Positions 1 to 9,244 of a stretch of DNA of 64,000 bases are shown here, one piece after another. The notes below the pieces were generated by a model, which had not been told where the DNA came from, did no database searches, and worked only from the letters and a program-made list of their open reading frames with translations. Position 1 is the stretch's first letter; each line of letters starts with the position of its first letter. This stretch comes from RYN-230 sp963841695 (lineage in GTDB: Bacteria; Actinomycetota; Actinomycetes; Streptosporangiales; Streptosporangiaceae). The stretch covers positions 372,001 to 436,000 of the forward strand of contig CAWJDQ010000003.1 of NCBI GenBank assembly GCA_963841695.1. Reading direction: 5' to 3'. A program made the translations under genes and the position numbers.

Positions 1-1
1 C

Positions 2-268
2 ATTTACCCGAATGGCGACCACGCGGGCGGCTGGCAGTTCCTGACCGAGACGGCCGGGCTTTCCGTGCACCCCACGACCGACCGGGCGGGCACAAACGTG
101 CCTGGCCAGATAGGTCCGCCCGGCCCGGCGGCGGCGCCCGGCGCAGCCGCACCGGCCGGCCCGCGCGCTGCGCCGCCCCCGCCGCCCCCGCCGCCCCTGC
201 CGCCCGTCCGGCCGTCCCGGCCCGGCACACCAGCCCGGCCGGATGCCCCCGTGTCGGTCTGGCGCTGA
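2..268 (+). CDS. C-terminal fragment of an unknown protein, cut by the window edge
   Basis: An open frame enters from the left edge and stops at TGA 266-268. Its first 40 or so residues look like ordinary protein (YPNGDHAGGWQFLTETAGL). The rest is a Pro/Ala-rich tail including a run of eight prolines. I do not recognise the family. The mixed composition at the start favours a real gene end over chance, but the opposite strand is also open here, so the call is weak. It would converge on the phosphodiesterase gene to the right, with a hairpin at 301-346 between them. Confidence 0.35.
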   Translation: MYPNGDHAGGWQFLTETAGLSVHPTTDRAGTNVPGQIGPPGPAAAPGAAAPAGPRAAPPPPPPPPLPPVRPSRPGTPARPDAPVSVWR

Positions 269-300
269 CCCCGGCTCCCCGGGCGCCCCGGAACCCCGTC

Positions 301-346
301 ATCGTGGAGCGTTGTGCGCTGCCGGCGGCGCATAACGCTCCACGAT
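301..346. terminator. Long inverted repeat between convergent genes
   Basis: Arms 301-319 and 328-346 are complementary over 19 bases with one G-T type mismatch, around an 8-base loop. There is no T-run on either side, so this is either a bidirectional GC-hairpin terminator or a REP-like palindrome. Its position between the ends of two convergent genes fits terminator use. Confidence 0.5.
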
Positions 347-412
347 CCTGGGATCGGCACCGCGTGGACCCCGGGCCATGGCACCGCGGAAGCCGGGCGG
401 CCGGGGCCCGGG

Positions 413-1153
413 TCAGCGGACCGTGATGGAGCGGTAGTGGGTGGTGAGGCGGCCGTCGTCGCCGAGGGCGTGGTACGCGACGGCCGGGGGCGCCTGGAAG
501 TCGGCGCGGTCCCGCTCCTCCCAGGGCAGCGCGCTGGCCGACACCACGCCCGGCGCGGCCAGCAGCGGCCGGCCCGCGAACGTGGTCGCCGCCGCGCTGT
601 GCGCGTGCCCGCAGAGCGCCGCGACGACCTGGGGATGCCGGCCGAGCACGGCGGCCAGCCGCTCCTCGCCGGACTGCCGGATCACGTCGCTGGTCTCGGT
701 GTACAGCGGCACCGGCTGATGGTGGAAGACCACGAAGGCCGGGGTGGCCGGGTCCGCGCCGAGTTCGGTATCCAGCCAGGCCAGGGTGTCGTCGGTGAGG
801 TACCCGTCGTCGTGGCCGGGGATGGTGGAGTCGCACAGGGCGATGACGGCCCCGGGGATCCGGTGGACGTGGTTGATGGGCAGGTCACTCTCGCTGCCGA
901 GCAGCCCGCGGCGGAACGCGGCCCGCTCGTCGTGGTTGCCCGGGCAGAACAGCACCGGCCACGGCCCGGTCAGGATCGAGCGGGCCTGCGCGTACTCGGC
1001 AGGCAGGCCGTGGTCGGCGATGTCCCCGGTGACCAGCACCGCGTCCAGCGGGGCCCGGCCGCGGGCCAGGCTGGCCATGACCGCGCGGGCCCGGTCGGCG
1101 CGCGGCTGGCCGCCGTCCAGATGCGTGTCACTCAGCTGGGCGAAAACGATCAT
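413..1153 (-). CDS. Calcineurin-like metallophosphoesterase, CpdA/Rv0805 type
   Basis: A 246-residue protein with the full set of metal-binding motifs of the calcineurin-like phosphoesterase fold: SDTHLDGG at the N-terminus, GDIADHG, GNHDER, HHQPVP and GHAHSAA. Length and motif spacing match the class III cyclic-nucleotide phosphodiesterases (CpdA, mycobacterial Rv0805), which hydrolyse cAMP and other phosphodiesters with a dinuclear metal centre in the cytoplasm. ATG 1153 is chosen because a strong GAGGAGG-like ribosome site sits just upstream. It is transcribed divergently from the methyltransferase gene. The exact substrate cannot be read from sequence. Confidence 0.85.
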   Translation of the reverse strand: MIVFAQLSDTHLDGGQPRADRARAVMASLARGRAPLDAVLVTGDIADHGLPAEYAQARSILTGPWPVLFCPGNHDERAAFRRGLLGSESDLPINHVHRIPGAVIALCDSTIPGHDDGYLTDDTLAWLDTELGADPATPAFVVFHHQPVPLYTETSDVIRQSGEERLAAVLGRHPQVVAALCGHAHSAAATTFAGRPLLAAPGVVSASALPWEERDRADFQAPPAVAYHALGDDGRLTTHYRSITVR

Positions 1154-1231
1154 GCTGGGTTCCTCCTCGTCACGTCCACGATCCTCCCGGCCGGGCATCC
1201 GCGGGCGGCCCGGCGGGGCGCCCGGCCCCTC

Positions 1232-1247
1232 TACAGTGGACGTCGTG
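1232..1247 (+). promoter_or_regulatory. Candidate leaderless -10 element
   Basis: TACAGT at 1232-1237 fits the TANNNT actinobacterial -10. It lies 7 bases before the in-frame GTG at 1245, the spacing typical of leaderless transcripts. No Shine-Dalgarno sequence precedes that GTG. No convincing -35 is visible, so this is an inference. Confidence 0.35.
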
Positions 1248-3458
1248 GCCGAGCCGCCCACCAGCCGGATGATCCAGCCCAGGTCAGGGCGGGACACGCT
1301 GCCCGCCCACCGGGCCGGGGCATCCCCGCCGCGCGGAACGCTGGCGCTGGACGGCGTGGGCGCTACCGGGCTGGCCATCGCCGCGATCCGGGCCGCCGAG
1401 ACCGCCCGGCCGGACCGGTTGTTCGCCGACCCGCTGGCCGCGGTGTTCGCGGCCGCGGCCGGGCTGGACCCGGACCCGCCTCCCGGGGACCGGAGGGCGG
1501 CTGCGCTGCGGGTCTGGGTGGTCGGCCGTACCGTGTTCCTCGACGACCTGCTGGCCGAGGCCAGCCAGCACGGCTGCGGGCAGGTCGTGCTGCTCGGGGC
1601 CGGGTTCGACGCCAGGGCGTTCCGGCTGCCCTGGCCGCCGGGCACCCGCTGCTTCGAGGTGGACACGCCCGGCGTGCTCGGCCCGAAGGACGAGGTGCTC
1701 GCCGCGGCGCACGCCGTCCCCGCCTGTGAGCGCGTCGTGGTCCCCTGCGACCTGCGCGACGACTGGCCGGCCGCGCTGCGCGCCGCGGGCCTGGACCCGG
1801 CCCGGCCGACCGCGTGGATCGCCGAGGGCCTGCTCGTCTACCTGTCCCCGGCGGACGCGAACCGGCTGCTGACCGGGGTCACCGGGCTCTCGGCCCCGGG
1901 CAGCCGGCTCGGGCTGACCCTGACCACCCGGGACGCCGGCCAGTTTGCGGACACGCGGCTGGCGACGTTGTCGCAGTCGCGGGCCCCGGCCGACCCGGCC
2001 GGCTGGCTGGCCGGGCACGGCTGGGCCGCGGACGTCTCCGACCTGCGCGAGGTGCTCCGCGCGCACGGCCGCCCGCTGCCCGAACAAGCGCAGGCAGAAC
2101 GAGCGCAGGCAGAACGGGCCCGGCCCGGACGAGCACGGCCCGGACGTCCGGGGCAGGAGAACGGGGACCGGCCGAGGGCGCTGCTGGTCCGGGCCACCCT
2201 GGACGACGGCCACGACCGTGCCCATCCCGCTCCCGGGCGCGCTGCGGCGGACCCCTCCGGGAACCCGCCGGCGGCACCGGCCCGGCAGCCGGGAAAGCCC
2301 GGGCGGCGGGACCGGGGGACAACGGTCCTCGTTGCGGACCTTGGGGTCTCGGCCGTGCTGTCCCAGGCCCTCGTCGCGTTCACGATCGAGTTCGACAACG
2401 CAGCGGAGCGCCAGCTCCCGCACCGGACGACCTGGGGCCCCGCGGCCCGGTCCGGCCGGGGCCCGTGGCTGGTGTCGCTGACCATGTGGGCGAATTTCCT
2501 GCGCTTCCTGCCCGCGGACGGGGTGCCGCTGCGCGACGTGGCGGACCTGGTCCCGCTGGTCAACCTCGCCGGCCTGGAGCGCTGGGGGTACGTGACGGTC
2601 GGGCCCGGCCCCGGCGGCGGCCGGGCGGCCCCGTCCCGCCCGGACGCGATCGTCCGGCCGACCCGGTGGGGCCGCCTGGCCCAGGACATCTGCGCGCCGC
2701 TGACCGGCGTGATCGAGCAGCGCTGGCGGGACCGGTTCGGCGAGGCCGTGGTCGGCCAGCTCAGCAGCGGGCTGCAGGCCGTGGTCGGCCCGGCCGGCGA
2801 CGAGTGGCCGGTGTTCCTGCCCGTCTCAGGGGTCCAGCGGCACGGGGCAGGCCCGAACCCGCCCATCCTGGCAGCGGGGCACCGGGTGCCCGGCGCGGCC
2901 CTGCCCACGCTGCTGTCCCGGGCCCTGATGAGCTTCCGCGCCGAGTACGAGCGCGACTCGGCGCTGTCCCTCCCGGTCAGCGCCAACACGCTGCGGGTGC
3001 TGAGCGCGGACGGTGCCGCAGTGCGCGACCTGCCGCGCCGGGCCGGGGTGTCCCGGGAAGCGGTCAGCGTGTCCCTGGGCCGGCTGGAAAAGGGCGGGCT
3101 CGCGCTGACCGGGCCCGACCCGGCGGGCGGCCGGAACCGGGTGGCCCGCCTCACCCCGCGCGGCCAGCGGGCCCAGGCCGCCTACCACCGGCGGGCGGAC
3201 GCGATCGCCGGCGGCTGGCGGGCGCGGTTCGGCGACGGCGTCATCGACAGGCTGACCGGGGCGCTGCGGGCGCTGTACGCCGAGCCCGGCGGGGGTGACG
3301 GCCCGCTGATCTCGGCCGGGCTGGTGCCCGACCCCGGCGGCTGGCGGGCGCACCCGCCCTACCTCCGGCTGACCGAGGCCATGATCGCCGACCCGGCCGG
3401 GTCGCTGCCGCACTACCCGATGGTGTCGCACCGCGGCGGCTACCCCGACGGCAGCTGA
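1245..3458 (+). CDS. SAM-dependent methyltransferase continuous with a tandem MarR-type regulator
   Basis: A single open frame of 737 codons. Residues about 20-315 are a TIGR00027/leucine-carboxyl-methyltransferase-type domain: LDGVGATGLAI entry, LFADPLA, SAM-binding VLLGAGFDARAFR, and AWIAEGLLVYL. From about residue 365 it becomes a two-domain winged-helix regulator: LSQALVAFTIEFDN, then a first MarR-like half, then VSREAVSVSLGRLEKGGL and a C-terminus ending HRGGYPDGS. Such regulators are normally separate proteins of about 370 residues. The junction (about 2090-2340) is low-complexity, rich in Gln/Ala/Arg/Pro, and no frame has a stop there. The nearest in-frame start for a separate regulator is GTG 2355, which would clip the conserved VADLG start. 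GTG 1236 and ATG 1269 are other possible starts for the whole ORF. It could be a true fusion, two overlapping genes, or a junction altered by an indel. Confidence 0.65.
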   Translation: MAEPPTSRMIQPRSGRDTLPAHRAGASPPRGTLALDGVGATGLAIAAIRAAETARPDRLFADPLAAVFAAAAGLDPDPPPGDRRAAALRVWVVGRTVFLDDLLAEASQHGCGQVVLLGAGFDARAFRLPWPPGTRCFEVDTPGVLGPKDEVLAAAHAVPACERVVVPCDLRDDWPAALRAAGLDPARPTAWIAEGLLVYLSPADANRLLTGVTGLSAPGSRLGLTLTTRDAGQFADTRLATLSQSRAPADPAGWLAGHGWAADVSDLREVLRAHGRPLPEQAQAERAQAERARPGRARPGRPGQENGDRPRALLVRATLDDGHDRAHPAPGRAAADPSGNPPAAPARQPGKPGRRDRGTTVLVADLGVSAVLSQALVAFTIEFDNAAERQLPHRTTWGPAARSGRGPWLVSLTMWANFLRFLPADGVPLRDVADLVPLVNLAGLERWGYVTVGPGPGGGRAAPSRPDAIVRPTRWGRLAQDICAPLTGVIEQRWRDRFGEAVVGQLSSGLQAVVGPAGDEWPVFLPVSGVQRHGAGPNPPILAAGHRVPGAALPTLLSRALMSFRAEYERDSALSLPVSANTLRVLSADGAAVRDLPRRAGVSREAVSVSLGRLEKGGLALTGPDPAGGRNRVARLTPRGQRAQAAYHRRADAIAGGWRARFGDGVIDRLTGALRALYAEPGGGDGPLISAGLVPDPGGWRAHPPYLRLTEAMIADPAGSLPHYPMVSHRGGYPDGS
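2090..2150 (+). repeat. Short tandem repeats in the methyltransferase C-terminal region
   Basis: Two copies of a 15-base unit (GCGCAGGCAGAACGA-like) are followed by two copies of CGGCCCGGACGAGCA-like sequence. They encode an EQAQAERAQAERARPGRARPG-type insertion that ordinary family members lack. Confidence 0.6.
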
Positions 3459-3592
3459 ATCGGGAAAAATAATCCGGCCCGCCATGCAACCTGATGCCGT
3501 GCCCAGCGCATCTTTGTAAAAGTCGGCATGCCGGCTCGGGGGCGCCGGCATGCCGTCCCAGCCGCCGGCCGCCCGGGAGGAGCGCGGGATAG

Positions 3593-4129
3593 GTGACGCC
3601 AGAGGAGGAATTCGTCGAGTTCGCGGCGGCGGTGTCGCCCCGCTTGCGGCGGATGGCGTTCCTGCTCTGCGGCGACTGGCATGCGTCGGAAGATCTGGTG
3701 CAGACCACGCTGGCGAAGGTATTCGTCTCCTGGCGCAAGATCAGGCGGCAGGACGCCGAGCATGCTTACGCCGCCCGTACCCTCGTCAACAGCTACCTCG
3801 CCGACAAGCGACTGCGGCGCAATCAGGAGGTTGTCAGCAGCAGGATCCCGGAGCACCAGGTCCAGTCGCCGGCCCCGGAGACACGGATAGTAGTGCTCAA
3901 CGCGCTGGCCACCCTGCCGCCGAAGAGCCGGGCCGTGGTGGTGCTGCGCTACTGGGCCGACCTGAGCGTGGACCAGGTGGCGGCCATCCTGGGCTGCTCC
4001 CCGGGCAACGTCAAGAGCCAGAGCGCCCGGGCGCTGGGCAAACTCCGGGCCATGCTGGACGACGTCGCGGCCGAATACGGCTCCCCCGGTCACTCGCTGG
4101 ACGAACGGCACGAGGCGAGGGATGTCTGA
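3593..4129 (+). CDS. ECF sigma factor, SigE family
   Basis: A 178-residue sigma-70 factor with region 2 (EEEFVEFAAAVSPRLRRMAFLLCGD and EDLVQTTLAKVFVSW) and region 4 (LPPKSRAVVVLRYWADLSVDQVAAILGCSPGNVKSQ). These are hallmarks of the actinobacterial SigE family of ECF factors, which redirect RNA polymerase to small regulons. GTG 3593 follows a GGAGGAG ribosome site at about 3575. Its end overlaps the start of the YVTN protein by 8 bases, the position usually held by a membrane anti-sigma or associated sensor protein, which suggests functional coupling. Confidence 0.9.
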   Translation: MTPEEEFVEFAAAVSPRLRRMAFLLCGDWHASEDLVQTTLAKVFVSWRKIRRQDAEHAYAARTLVNSYLADKRLRRNQEVVSSRIPEHQVQSPAPETRIVVLNALATLPPKSRAVVVLRYWADLSVDQVAAILGCSPGNVKSQSARALGKLRAMLDDVAAEYGSPGHSLDERHEARDV

Positions 4130-5385
4130 CGTGGACGAGACCTCGCTGCGCCGGCTACTGGACGGCGCTCTGGCCCAGGAGCCACCGATGGGACCAGGTC
4201 GTGCACCGGTCACTGCAGGCCGGTATCACGCTGCGCCGCCGCCGCCGGGCCCGGAACGCCACGGCGGGCGTGGCGGCCGCCGCGGTGATCGCGGCCGCCC
4301 TCCCGGCCGGCCTGGGGACGCTCAGCCGCCCCTCCACGGGCCCGCGAACGGGGACGCACCAGGTGGTCCTCTACGTGGGCAGCGATCATAAGGACACGGT
4401 GACGCCCATCTCGGCGGCCACGAACACTCCCGGGCGCCCCATCCAGACCGGCCCGGGCCCGCGGCGGCTCGCGATCACCCGGGACGGGAACACGGTCTAC
4501 GCCGCCAACGTCAACTGGCACACGGTGACGCCCATCAGCACCGCCACCGGCCGGGCCGGCAAGCCGATCACGGTCGGCAAGGGCCCGTTCGCGCTCGCGA
4601 TCACGCCGGACGGCAGAACGCTCTACGTCGCCAACGTGGTCTCGAACACGGTGACACCGATTTCGACGGCGACCAACACCGCGGAAAAGCCCATCAGGAC
4701 CGGCAGCCGACCGGTGGCGATCGCCATCACGCCGGACGGGAGGACCGCCTACGTCCTCGACTCAAGCGAGGGAGTTGAAGGCTCGGTGCTACCGATCACC
4801 ACCGCCACCAACACCCCCCGCGGGAAGCCGATCAGGGCCGGGACCTTTCCCACCGCGATGGCGATGACTCCGGACGGGCAGACCCTCTACGTCGCCGACG
4901 ACGGCTCGGACACCGTGACCCCGATCTCGACGGCCACCGACACCGCGGGAAAACCAATCAAGGCGGGCCCCGGGCCCAATGCGATCGCGATCACGCCGAA
5001 TGGGAAGACCGCCTACGTCGTGGCGCACGGCACCTTCCGGGGTTCGGTGATACCGATCGATACCGCCACGAACACTGCGGGTAAGCCGATCAGGGTCGGC
5101 GGCGCACCCCAGGCCATCGCGATCGCCCCCGACGGGAAGACCGCCTACGTCACGAACTACCAGTCCGGCACCGTGACCCCGATCTCGACGGTGACGAACA
5201 CCGCGGGAAAACCAATCAAGGTCGGCACGGGACCCACTGCGGTGGCCTTCACGCCGGACGGGAACACCGCCTACGTGGTCTGCCTCGGAGCGGACACGGT
5301 GATCCCCATCTCCACCGGGACCAACACGCCCGGCCCGCCCATCAAGGTCGGAGTGCACCCTTACGCCATCGCGATCACGCCCTGA
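4122..5385 (+). CDS. Membrane-anchored YVTN beta-propeller protein (one frameshift)
   Basis: Starts MSDVDETSLRRLLDGALA, then an Arg-rich stretch (TLRRRRRARNA) and one transmembrane segment, followed by eight YVTN-type repeats of 42-46 residues (pattern: A/L-Y-V-x-N ... TVTPISTATNTAGKPI ... AIAITPDG). These would form an extracytoplasmic beta-propeller. The start overlaps the SigE-family gene, and the short N-terminal region resembles proteins encoded after such sigma factors, so a role in signalling to the sigma factor is plausible but not shown. The frame changes once at about 4195 (one extra base). The downstream reading is intact, so a sequencing error is likely. If real, a GTG at 4201 could restart translation. 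Confidence 0.75.
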
Positions 5386-5413
5386 TGGGGCCGCCGCGGA
5401 CCGCCGGGCCCGC

Positions 5414-6403
5414 TCAGTCCAGGGTGAAGTAGTCGGGGCTGGGGTAGACGCCGGTGAGCTGCTTGCGGCGCTGCATGAGCAGGTCGTTGAGCAGGCTGGA
5501 GGCGCCGATCCGGAACAGCGCCGGGGTGAGCCAGGCCGGGCCGGTGGTCTCCTTGACCAGGACCAGGTAGCGGACGGCGTCCTTGGCGGTGCGCACCCCG
5601 CCGGCCACTTTCACCCCGACCCGGCGGCCGGTGGCCCCCGCGAAGTCGGCCACGGCGCCCAGCATGACCAGGGCGACCGGCGGGGTCGCGGCCGGCGACA
5701 CCTTCCCGGTCGAGGTCTTGATGAAGTCGGCCCCGGACAGCATGGCCAGCCACGAGGCCCGGGCCACGTTGTCCAGCGTGGCCAGCTCCCCGGTCTCCAG
5801 GATGACCTTGAGGCGCGCCGGGCCGCAGGCCTCGCGGACCGCCCGGATCTCCTCGGCGACCTGCCCGTACCGGCCGGCCAGGAACGCGCCCCGGTCGATG
5901 ACCATGTCAACCTCGTCGGCGCCCGCCGCGACCGCGTCGGCCACGTCGGCCAGTTTCACCGCCAGCGAGGCCCGGCCGGACGGGAACGCGGTGGCGACGG
6001 AGGCGACCTTCACGCCGCTGCCGGCCAGGCTGGCCCGGGCCACCGCGACCAGGTCCGGGTACACGCAGATGGCCGCGACCGGCGGCACCGAGCGGTCCGC
6101 GGGATCCGGCTGGCGGCCCTTGGCGCACAGCCCGCGGACCTTGCCCGGGGTGTCCGCGCCCTCCAGCGTGGTCAGGTTGACCATGCGGACCGCGGTGTCC
6201 AGCGCCCAGAGCTTGGCGTCCTTCTTGACCGACCGGGTGGCCAGGGCGGCCGCGCGCGCCGCGGCGCCCACCTGGTCCACGCCGGGCAGCCCGTGCAGCA
6301 GCTGGCGCAGCGCGGCGTCCGAGGTACCCCACGGCCAGCCGGGGCACGCTCAGCAGGGCCGCCGCGCCCGCGCCGCCGGGCTCTCCGTTACGCTCACGGT
6401 CAT
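5414..6403 (-). CDS. deoC: Deoxyribose-phosphate aldolase (two 5' frameshifts)
   Basis: Cleaves 2-deoxyribose-5-phosphate to glyceraldehyde-3-phosphate and acetaldehyde, the last step of deoxynucleoside breakdown. The Schiff-base lysine lies in DFIKTSTGK and the proton-relay lysine in VGVKVAGGVRT. VDMVIDRG and LKVILETGEL are also conserved. The protein is about 330 residues, usual for actinobacterial DeoC. ATG 6403 lies 5 bases after the add stop, with GAGG in the add end as ribosome site. Two single-base shifts near 6330 and 6370 separate the MTVSVTESPAARA start from the body, while GVDQVGAAARAAAL onward is intact. Last gene of the minus-strand nucleoside operon. Confidence 0.9.
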
Positions 6404-6408
6404 CTCCC

Positions 6409-7521
6409 TCACCGGCGGCCGGGCACCCGGACCACCGCGTTGCTCGTGGCGCGGGCGGTGGCGAATCCCGGCTTGATCACCGTGTTGATGATCTGCAGCC
6501 GCTCGTCGAAGTGCGCGAACGCGCTCTTCATCGCGTTGATCGTGAGCCATTCGAAGTCGGACCAGCCGTACCCGAACGCCTCGCCCAGCAGCGCGAACTC
6601 CGAGGACAGGCTCACCCCGCTCATCAGCCGGTTGTCGGTGTTGACGGTGACCCGGAACGACAGCTGGCGGAGCAGGCCGATGGGGTGGGCCTCGATGGAC
6701 GGGGCCGCGCCGGTCTGCACGTTCGACGACGGGCACATCTCCAGCGGCGTCCGCCGGTCCCGGACGTAGCTGGCCAGGCGGCCCAGCTGGGCGGTGCCGT
6801 CGGCGGTGATCCGGATGTCGTCCACGATCCGGACGCCGTGGCCGAGGCGCTCGGCCCCGCACCACTGCAGCGCCTCCCAGATGGACGGGAGCCCGAAGCC
6901 CTCCCCGGCGTGGATCGTGATGTGGAAGTTCTCCCGGGCCACGTACTGGAACGCGTCCAGGTGCCGGGTGGGCGGGCTGCCCGCCTCGGCGCCGGCGATA
7001 TCGAACCCGACCACGCCCTCGTCGCGGTGCCGCACCGCGATCTCGGCGATCTCCAGCGAGCGGGCGGCGGTCCGCATGGCGGTGAGCAGCGCGTACACGG
7101 TGATGCGCCGCCCGGCGCTGCCCAGCCGGAAGCCTTCCAGCACCGCGCTGACCACCTGCTCCAGGGTGAGTCCCCCGGCCACGTGGAGCTCGGGGGCGAA
7201 CCGGACTTCCGCGTACACGACCCCGTCGGCGGCGAGATCCTCCGCGCACTCGGCGGCCACCCGGATCAGCGCGTCCCGGGTCTGCATCACCGCGACCGTG
7301 TGCTGGAACGCGTCCAGGTAGTACTTCAGGTGGCCGCGGTTCGCGCCGCGGCGCAGCCAGGCCTCGACCTCGGCCACGTCCTGGGACGGCAGCCGGTCGT
7401 AACCGATCTCACGGGCCAGGTCCACCACGGTGCCGGCCCGCAGGCCGCCATCCAGGTGGTCGTGCAGCAGAACCTTGGGAACGGCCCTGATCTCCTCGAA
7501 TGTGGGAGCCATGCCACCCAT
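6409..7521 (-). CDS. add: Adenosine deaminase
   Basis: Zinc-dependent deamination of adenosine and deoxyadenosine to inosine forms. All family motifs are present: HDHLDGG metal site, GFDIAGAE, HAGEGFG catalytic segment, ERLGHG, CPSSN and NTDNRLMSG. The length of about 370 residues is normal. ATG 7521 is 2 bases after the deoA stop, indicating translational coupling. ATG 7512 (MAPTFEEIRA) is an equally common start in relatives. Inosine produced here can be cleaved by the phosphorylase encoded at 15603-16472 in the divergent arm. Confidence 0.95.
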   Translation of the reverse strand: MGGMAPTFEEIRAVPKVLLHDHLDGGLRAGTVVDLAREIGYDRLPSQDVAEVEAWLRRGANRGHLKYYLDAFQHTVAVMQTRDALIRVAAECAEDLAADGVVYAEVRFAPELHVAGGLTLEQVVSAVLEGFRLGSAGRRITVYALLTAMRTAARSLEIAEIAVRHRDEGVVGFDIAGAEAGSPPTRHLDAFQYVARENFHITIHAGEGFGLPSIWEALQWCGAERLGHGVRIVDDIRITADGTAQLGRLASYVRDRRTPLEMCPSSNVQTGAAPSIEAHPIGLLRQLSFRVTVNTDNRLMSGVSLSSEFALLGEAFGYGWSDFEWLTINAMKSAFAHFDERLQIINTVIKPGFATARATSNAVVRVPGRR

Positions 7522-7523
7522 TG

Positions 7524-8830
7524 TCACACCCCATCGATGACCAGCGAAGGCACGTCGGGCGGCTGTTCGCCGACCGTGGCCCCGCCGTCCAGCGCGGCGG
7601 CGGCCCGCCCGAACCGGGACTCGTCGTCGGTCAGGAGTTCCAGCAGCGGCTGCCCCCGCTCGACCCGGTCCCCCGGCTTGGCCAGGCACCGGACGCCGGC
7701 CGCCGGGCTGACCGGGTCCTCCTTGACCGCGCGGCCGGCGCCGAGCCGCCAGGCGGCCACCCCGACCGCCCGGGCGTCCAGCCCCCGCAGCCAGCCGCCG
7801 GTGGGGGCGGGGAGCGCCGCCTGGAATACCGGGCCGCGGGCAGCGGGGCGTCGGGATCGCCGCCCTGGGCCCGGATCATCACCCGGTAGGTGTCCAGCGC
7901 GCGGCCGTCGGCCAGCGCGGCGGCCGGGTCGGCGTCGATCCCGGCCAGCCGGAGCATCTCCCGGGCCAGCGCCAGGGTCACCTCGACCAGGTCTGGCGGC
8001 CCCTCGCCGCGCAGGGTGGCCACCGCCTCCTCGACCTCGACCGCGTTGCCCACGGCCCGGCCGAGCGGCGTGTCCATCCGGGTCAGCAGGGCCGAGGTGG
8101 CCACGCCGTGCTCCGCGCCGAGGGTCACCATGGTCTGGGCCAGCTCCCGGGCCTGCGCCTCGTCGCGCATGAACGCGCCGCTGCCTACCTTGACGTCCAG
8201 CACCAGCGCCGCCGTGCCCTCCGCGATCTTCTTGGACATGATGGAGCTGGCGATCAGCGGGATCGACTCCACGGTGCCGGTCACGTCCCGCAGCGCGTAG
8301 AGGCGGCGGTCGGCCGGGGCCAGGCCGGGCCCGGCCGCGCAGATCACGCAGCCGGCCGTCTGCAGCACCGCGCGCATCTCCTCGTTCCGCAACGAAGACC
8401 GCCACCCGCTGATCGCTTCCAGCTTGTCCAGGGTGCCTCCGGTGTGGCCAAGACCCCGCCCGGACAGTTGCGGGACCGCGGCTCCGCAGCTGGCCACGAG
8501 CGGCGCCAGGACCAGCGACACCTTGTCGCCGACGCCGCCGGTGGAGTGCTTGTCCACCGTGGGGCGGCCGAGCCCGGACAGGTCCAGCCGTTCCCCCGAC
8601 TCGATCATGGCCGCGGTCCAGGTGCGCAGCTCGGCCGGGTCCAGGCCCTGGAAGTAGATGGCCATGAGCAGCGCGGACATCTGCTCGTCCGGGACGGCGC
8701 CGGGGCCGGTGCCCAGGTAGCGGCCGAAGAGCCAGCGGATCTGGGCGTCGGCCAGCCGCTGCCCGTCCCGCTTGGCCCGGATCAGGTCAACGGCGTGGTG
8801 GTCGGCGGCGGCCGCCTCGCGGTCAGTCAC
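7524..8830 (-). CDS. deoA: Thymidine/pyrimidine-nucleoside phosphorylase (one frameshift)
   Basis: Phosphorolysis of (deoxy)thymidine and deoxyuridine to base and deoxyribose-1-phosphate. Family signatures seen: LIRAKRDGQRL, DKHSTGGVGDKVSL, SGRGLGHTGGTLDKLE, SSIMSKKIAEG and VLDVKVGSGAFM. GTG 8830 starts 7 bases after the cdd stop. A missing G at about 7830 (in the CGG-TATTCC stretch) shifts the frame before the C-terminal domain (GGWLRGLDARAVG to the stop at 7524). The rest matches the family length of about 435 residues, so the gene is probably intact in the organism. Confidence 0.92.
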
Positions 8831-8837
8831 GGCGGGG

Positions 8838-9236
8838 TCAGTCGCGGCGGGCGCTGAGGTCGGTGCCGGTGAACGCGCCGGGCAGCAGCTCGCCCAGTTC
8901 CCGGGGCCCGGCCGTGGTGTCCAGCAGCAGGCCCGGGCCGCCCGCCTCCAGCAACAGCTGGCGGCACCGCCCGCACGGCACCAGCGGCTCGCCGTCCCCG
9001 GCTACCACGCTGACCGCCGTGAGCGCGCCGCCCCCGGTCGCGTGCAGGGCGCTGACCAGCCCGCACTCGGCGCACAGGGTGAGCCCGAACGAGGCGTTCT
9101 CGACGTTGCAGCCGGTGATGACCCGCCCGTCGCCGGTCTGGCCGGCCGCGCCGACCCGCAGCCGCGAATACGGCGCGTAGGCCCGTCCGGCCACGTCCGT
9201 GGCCGCGGCCCGGAGCCGCGCCCAGTCGATCGTCAT
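8838..9236 (-). CDS. cdd: Cytidine deaminase
   Basis: A 132-residue small tetrameric-type cytidine deaminase converting (deoxy)cytidine to (deoxy)uridine. The zinc site is visible as NVENASFGLTLCAECG and PCGRCRQ, with substrate-binding AYAPYSRLRVGAA near the N-terminus. It sits 8 bases after the preceding gene's stop and 7 bases before deoA, so its uridine products pass directly to the phosphorylase. Confidence 0.95.
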   Translation of the reverse strand: MTIDWARLRAAATDVAGRAYAPYSRLRVGAAGQTGDGRVITGCNVENASFGLTLCAECGLVSALHATGGGALTAVSVVAGDGEPLVPCGRCRQLLLEAGGPGLLLDTTAGPRELGELLPGAFTGTDLSARRD

Positions 9237-9244
9237 GTCCTGCC

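Noticed and set aside
4..384. Minus-strand open frame at the left edge
   Set aside because: Gly/Arg low-complexity translation, the mirror of the GC-rich plus-strand region. It also spans the 301-346 hairpin.
744..1244. Extension of the methyltransferase frame back to 744
   Set aside because: This stretch is antisense to the well-supported phosphodiesterase gene and has non-protein-like composition.
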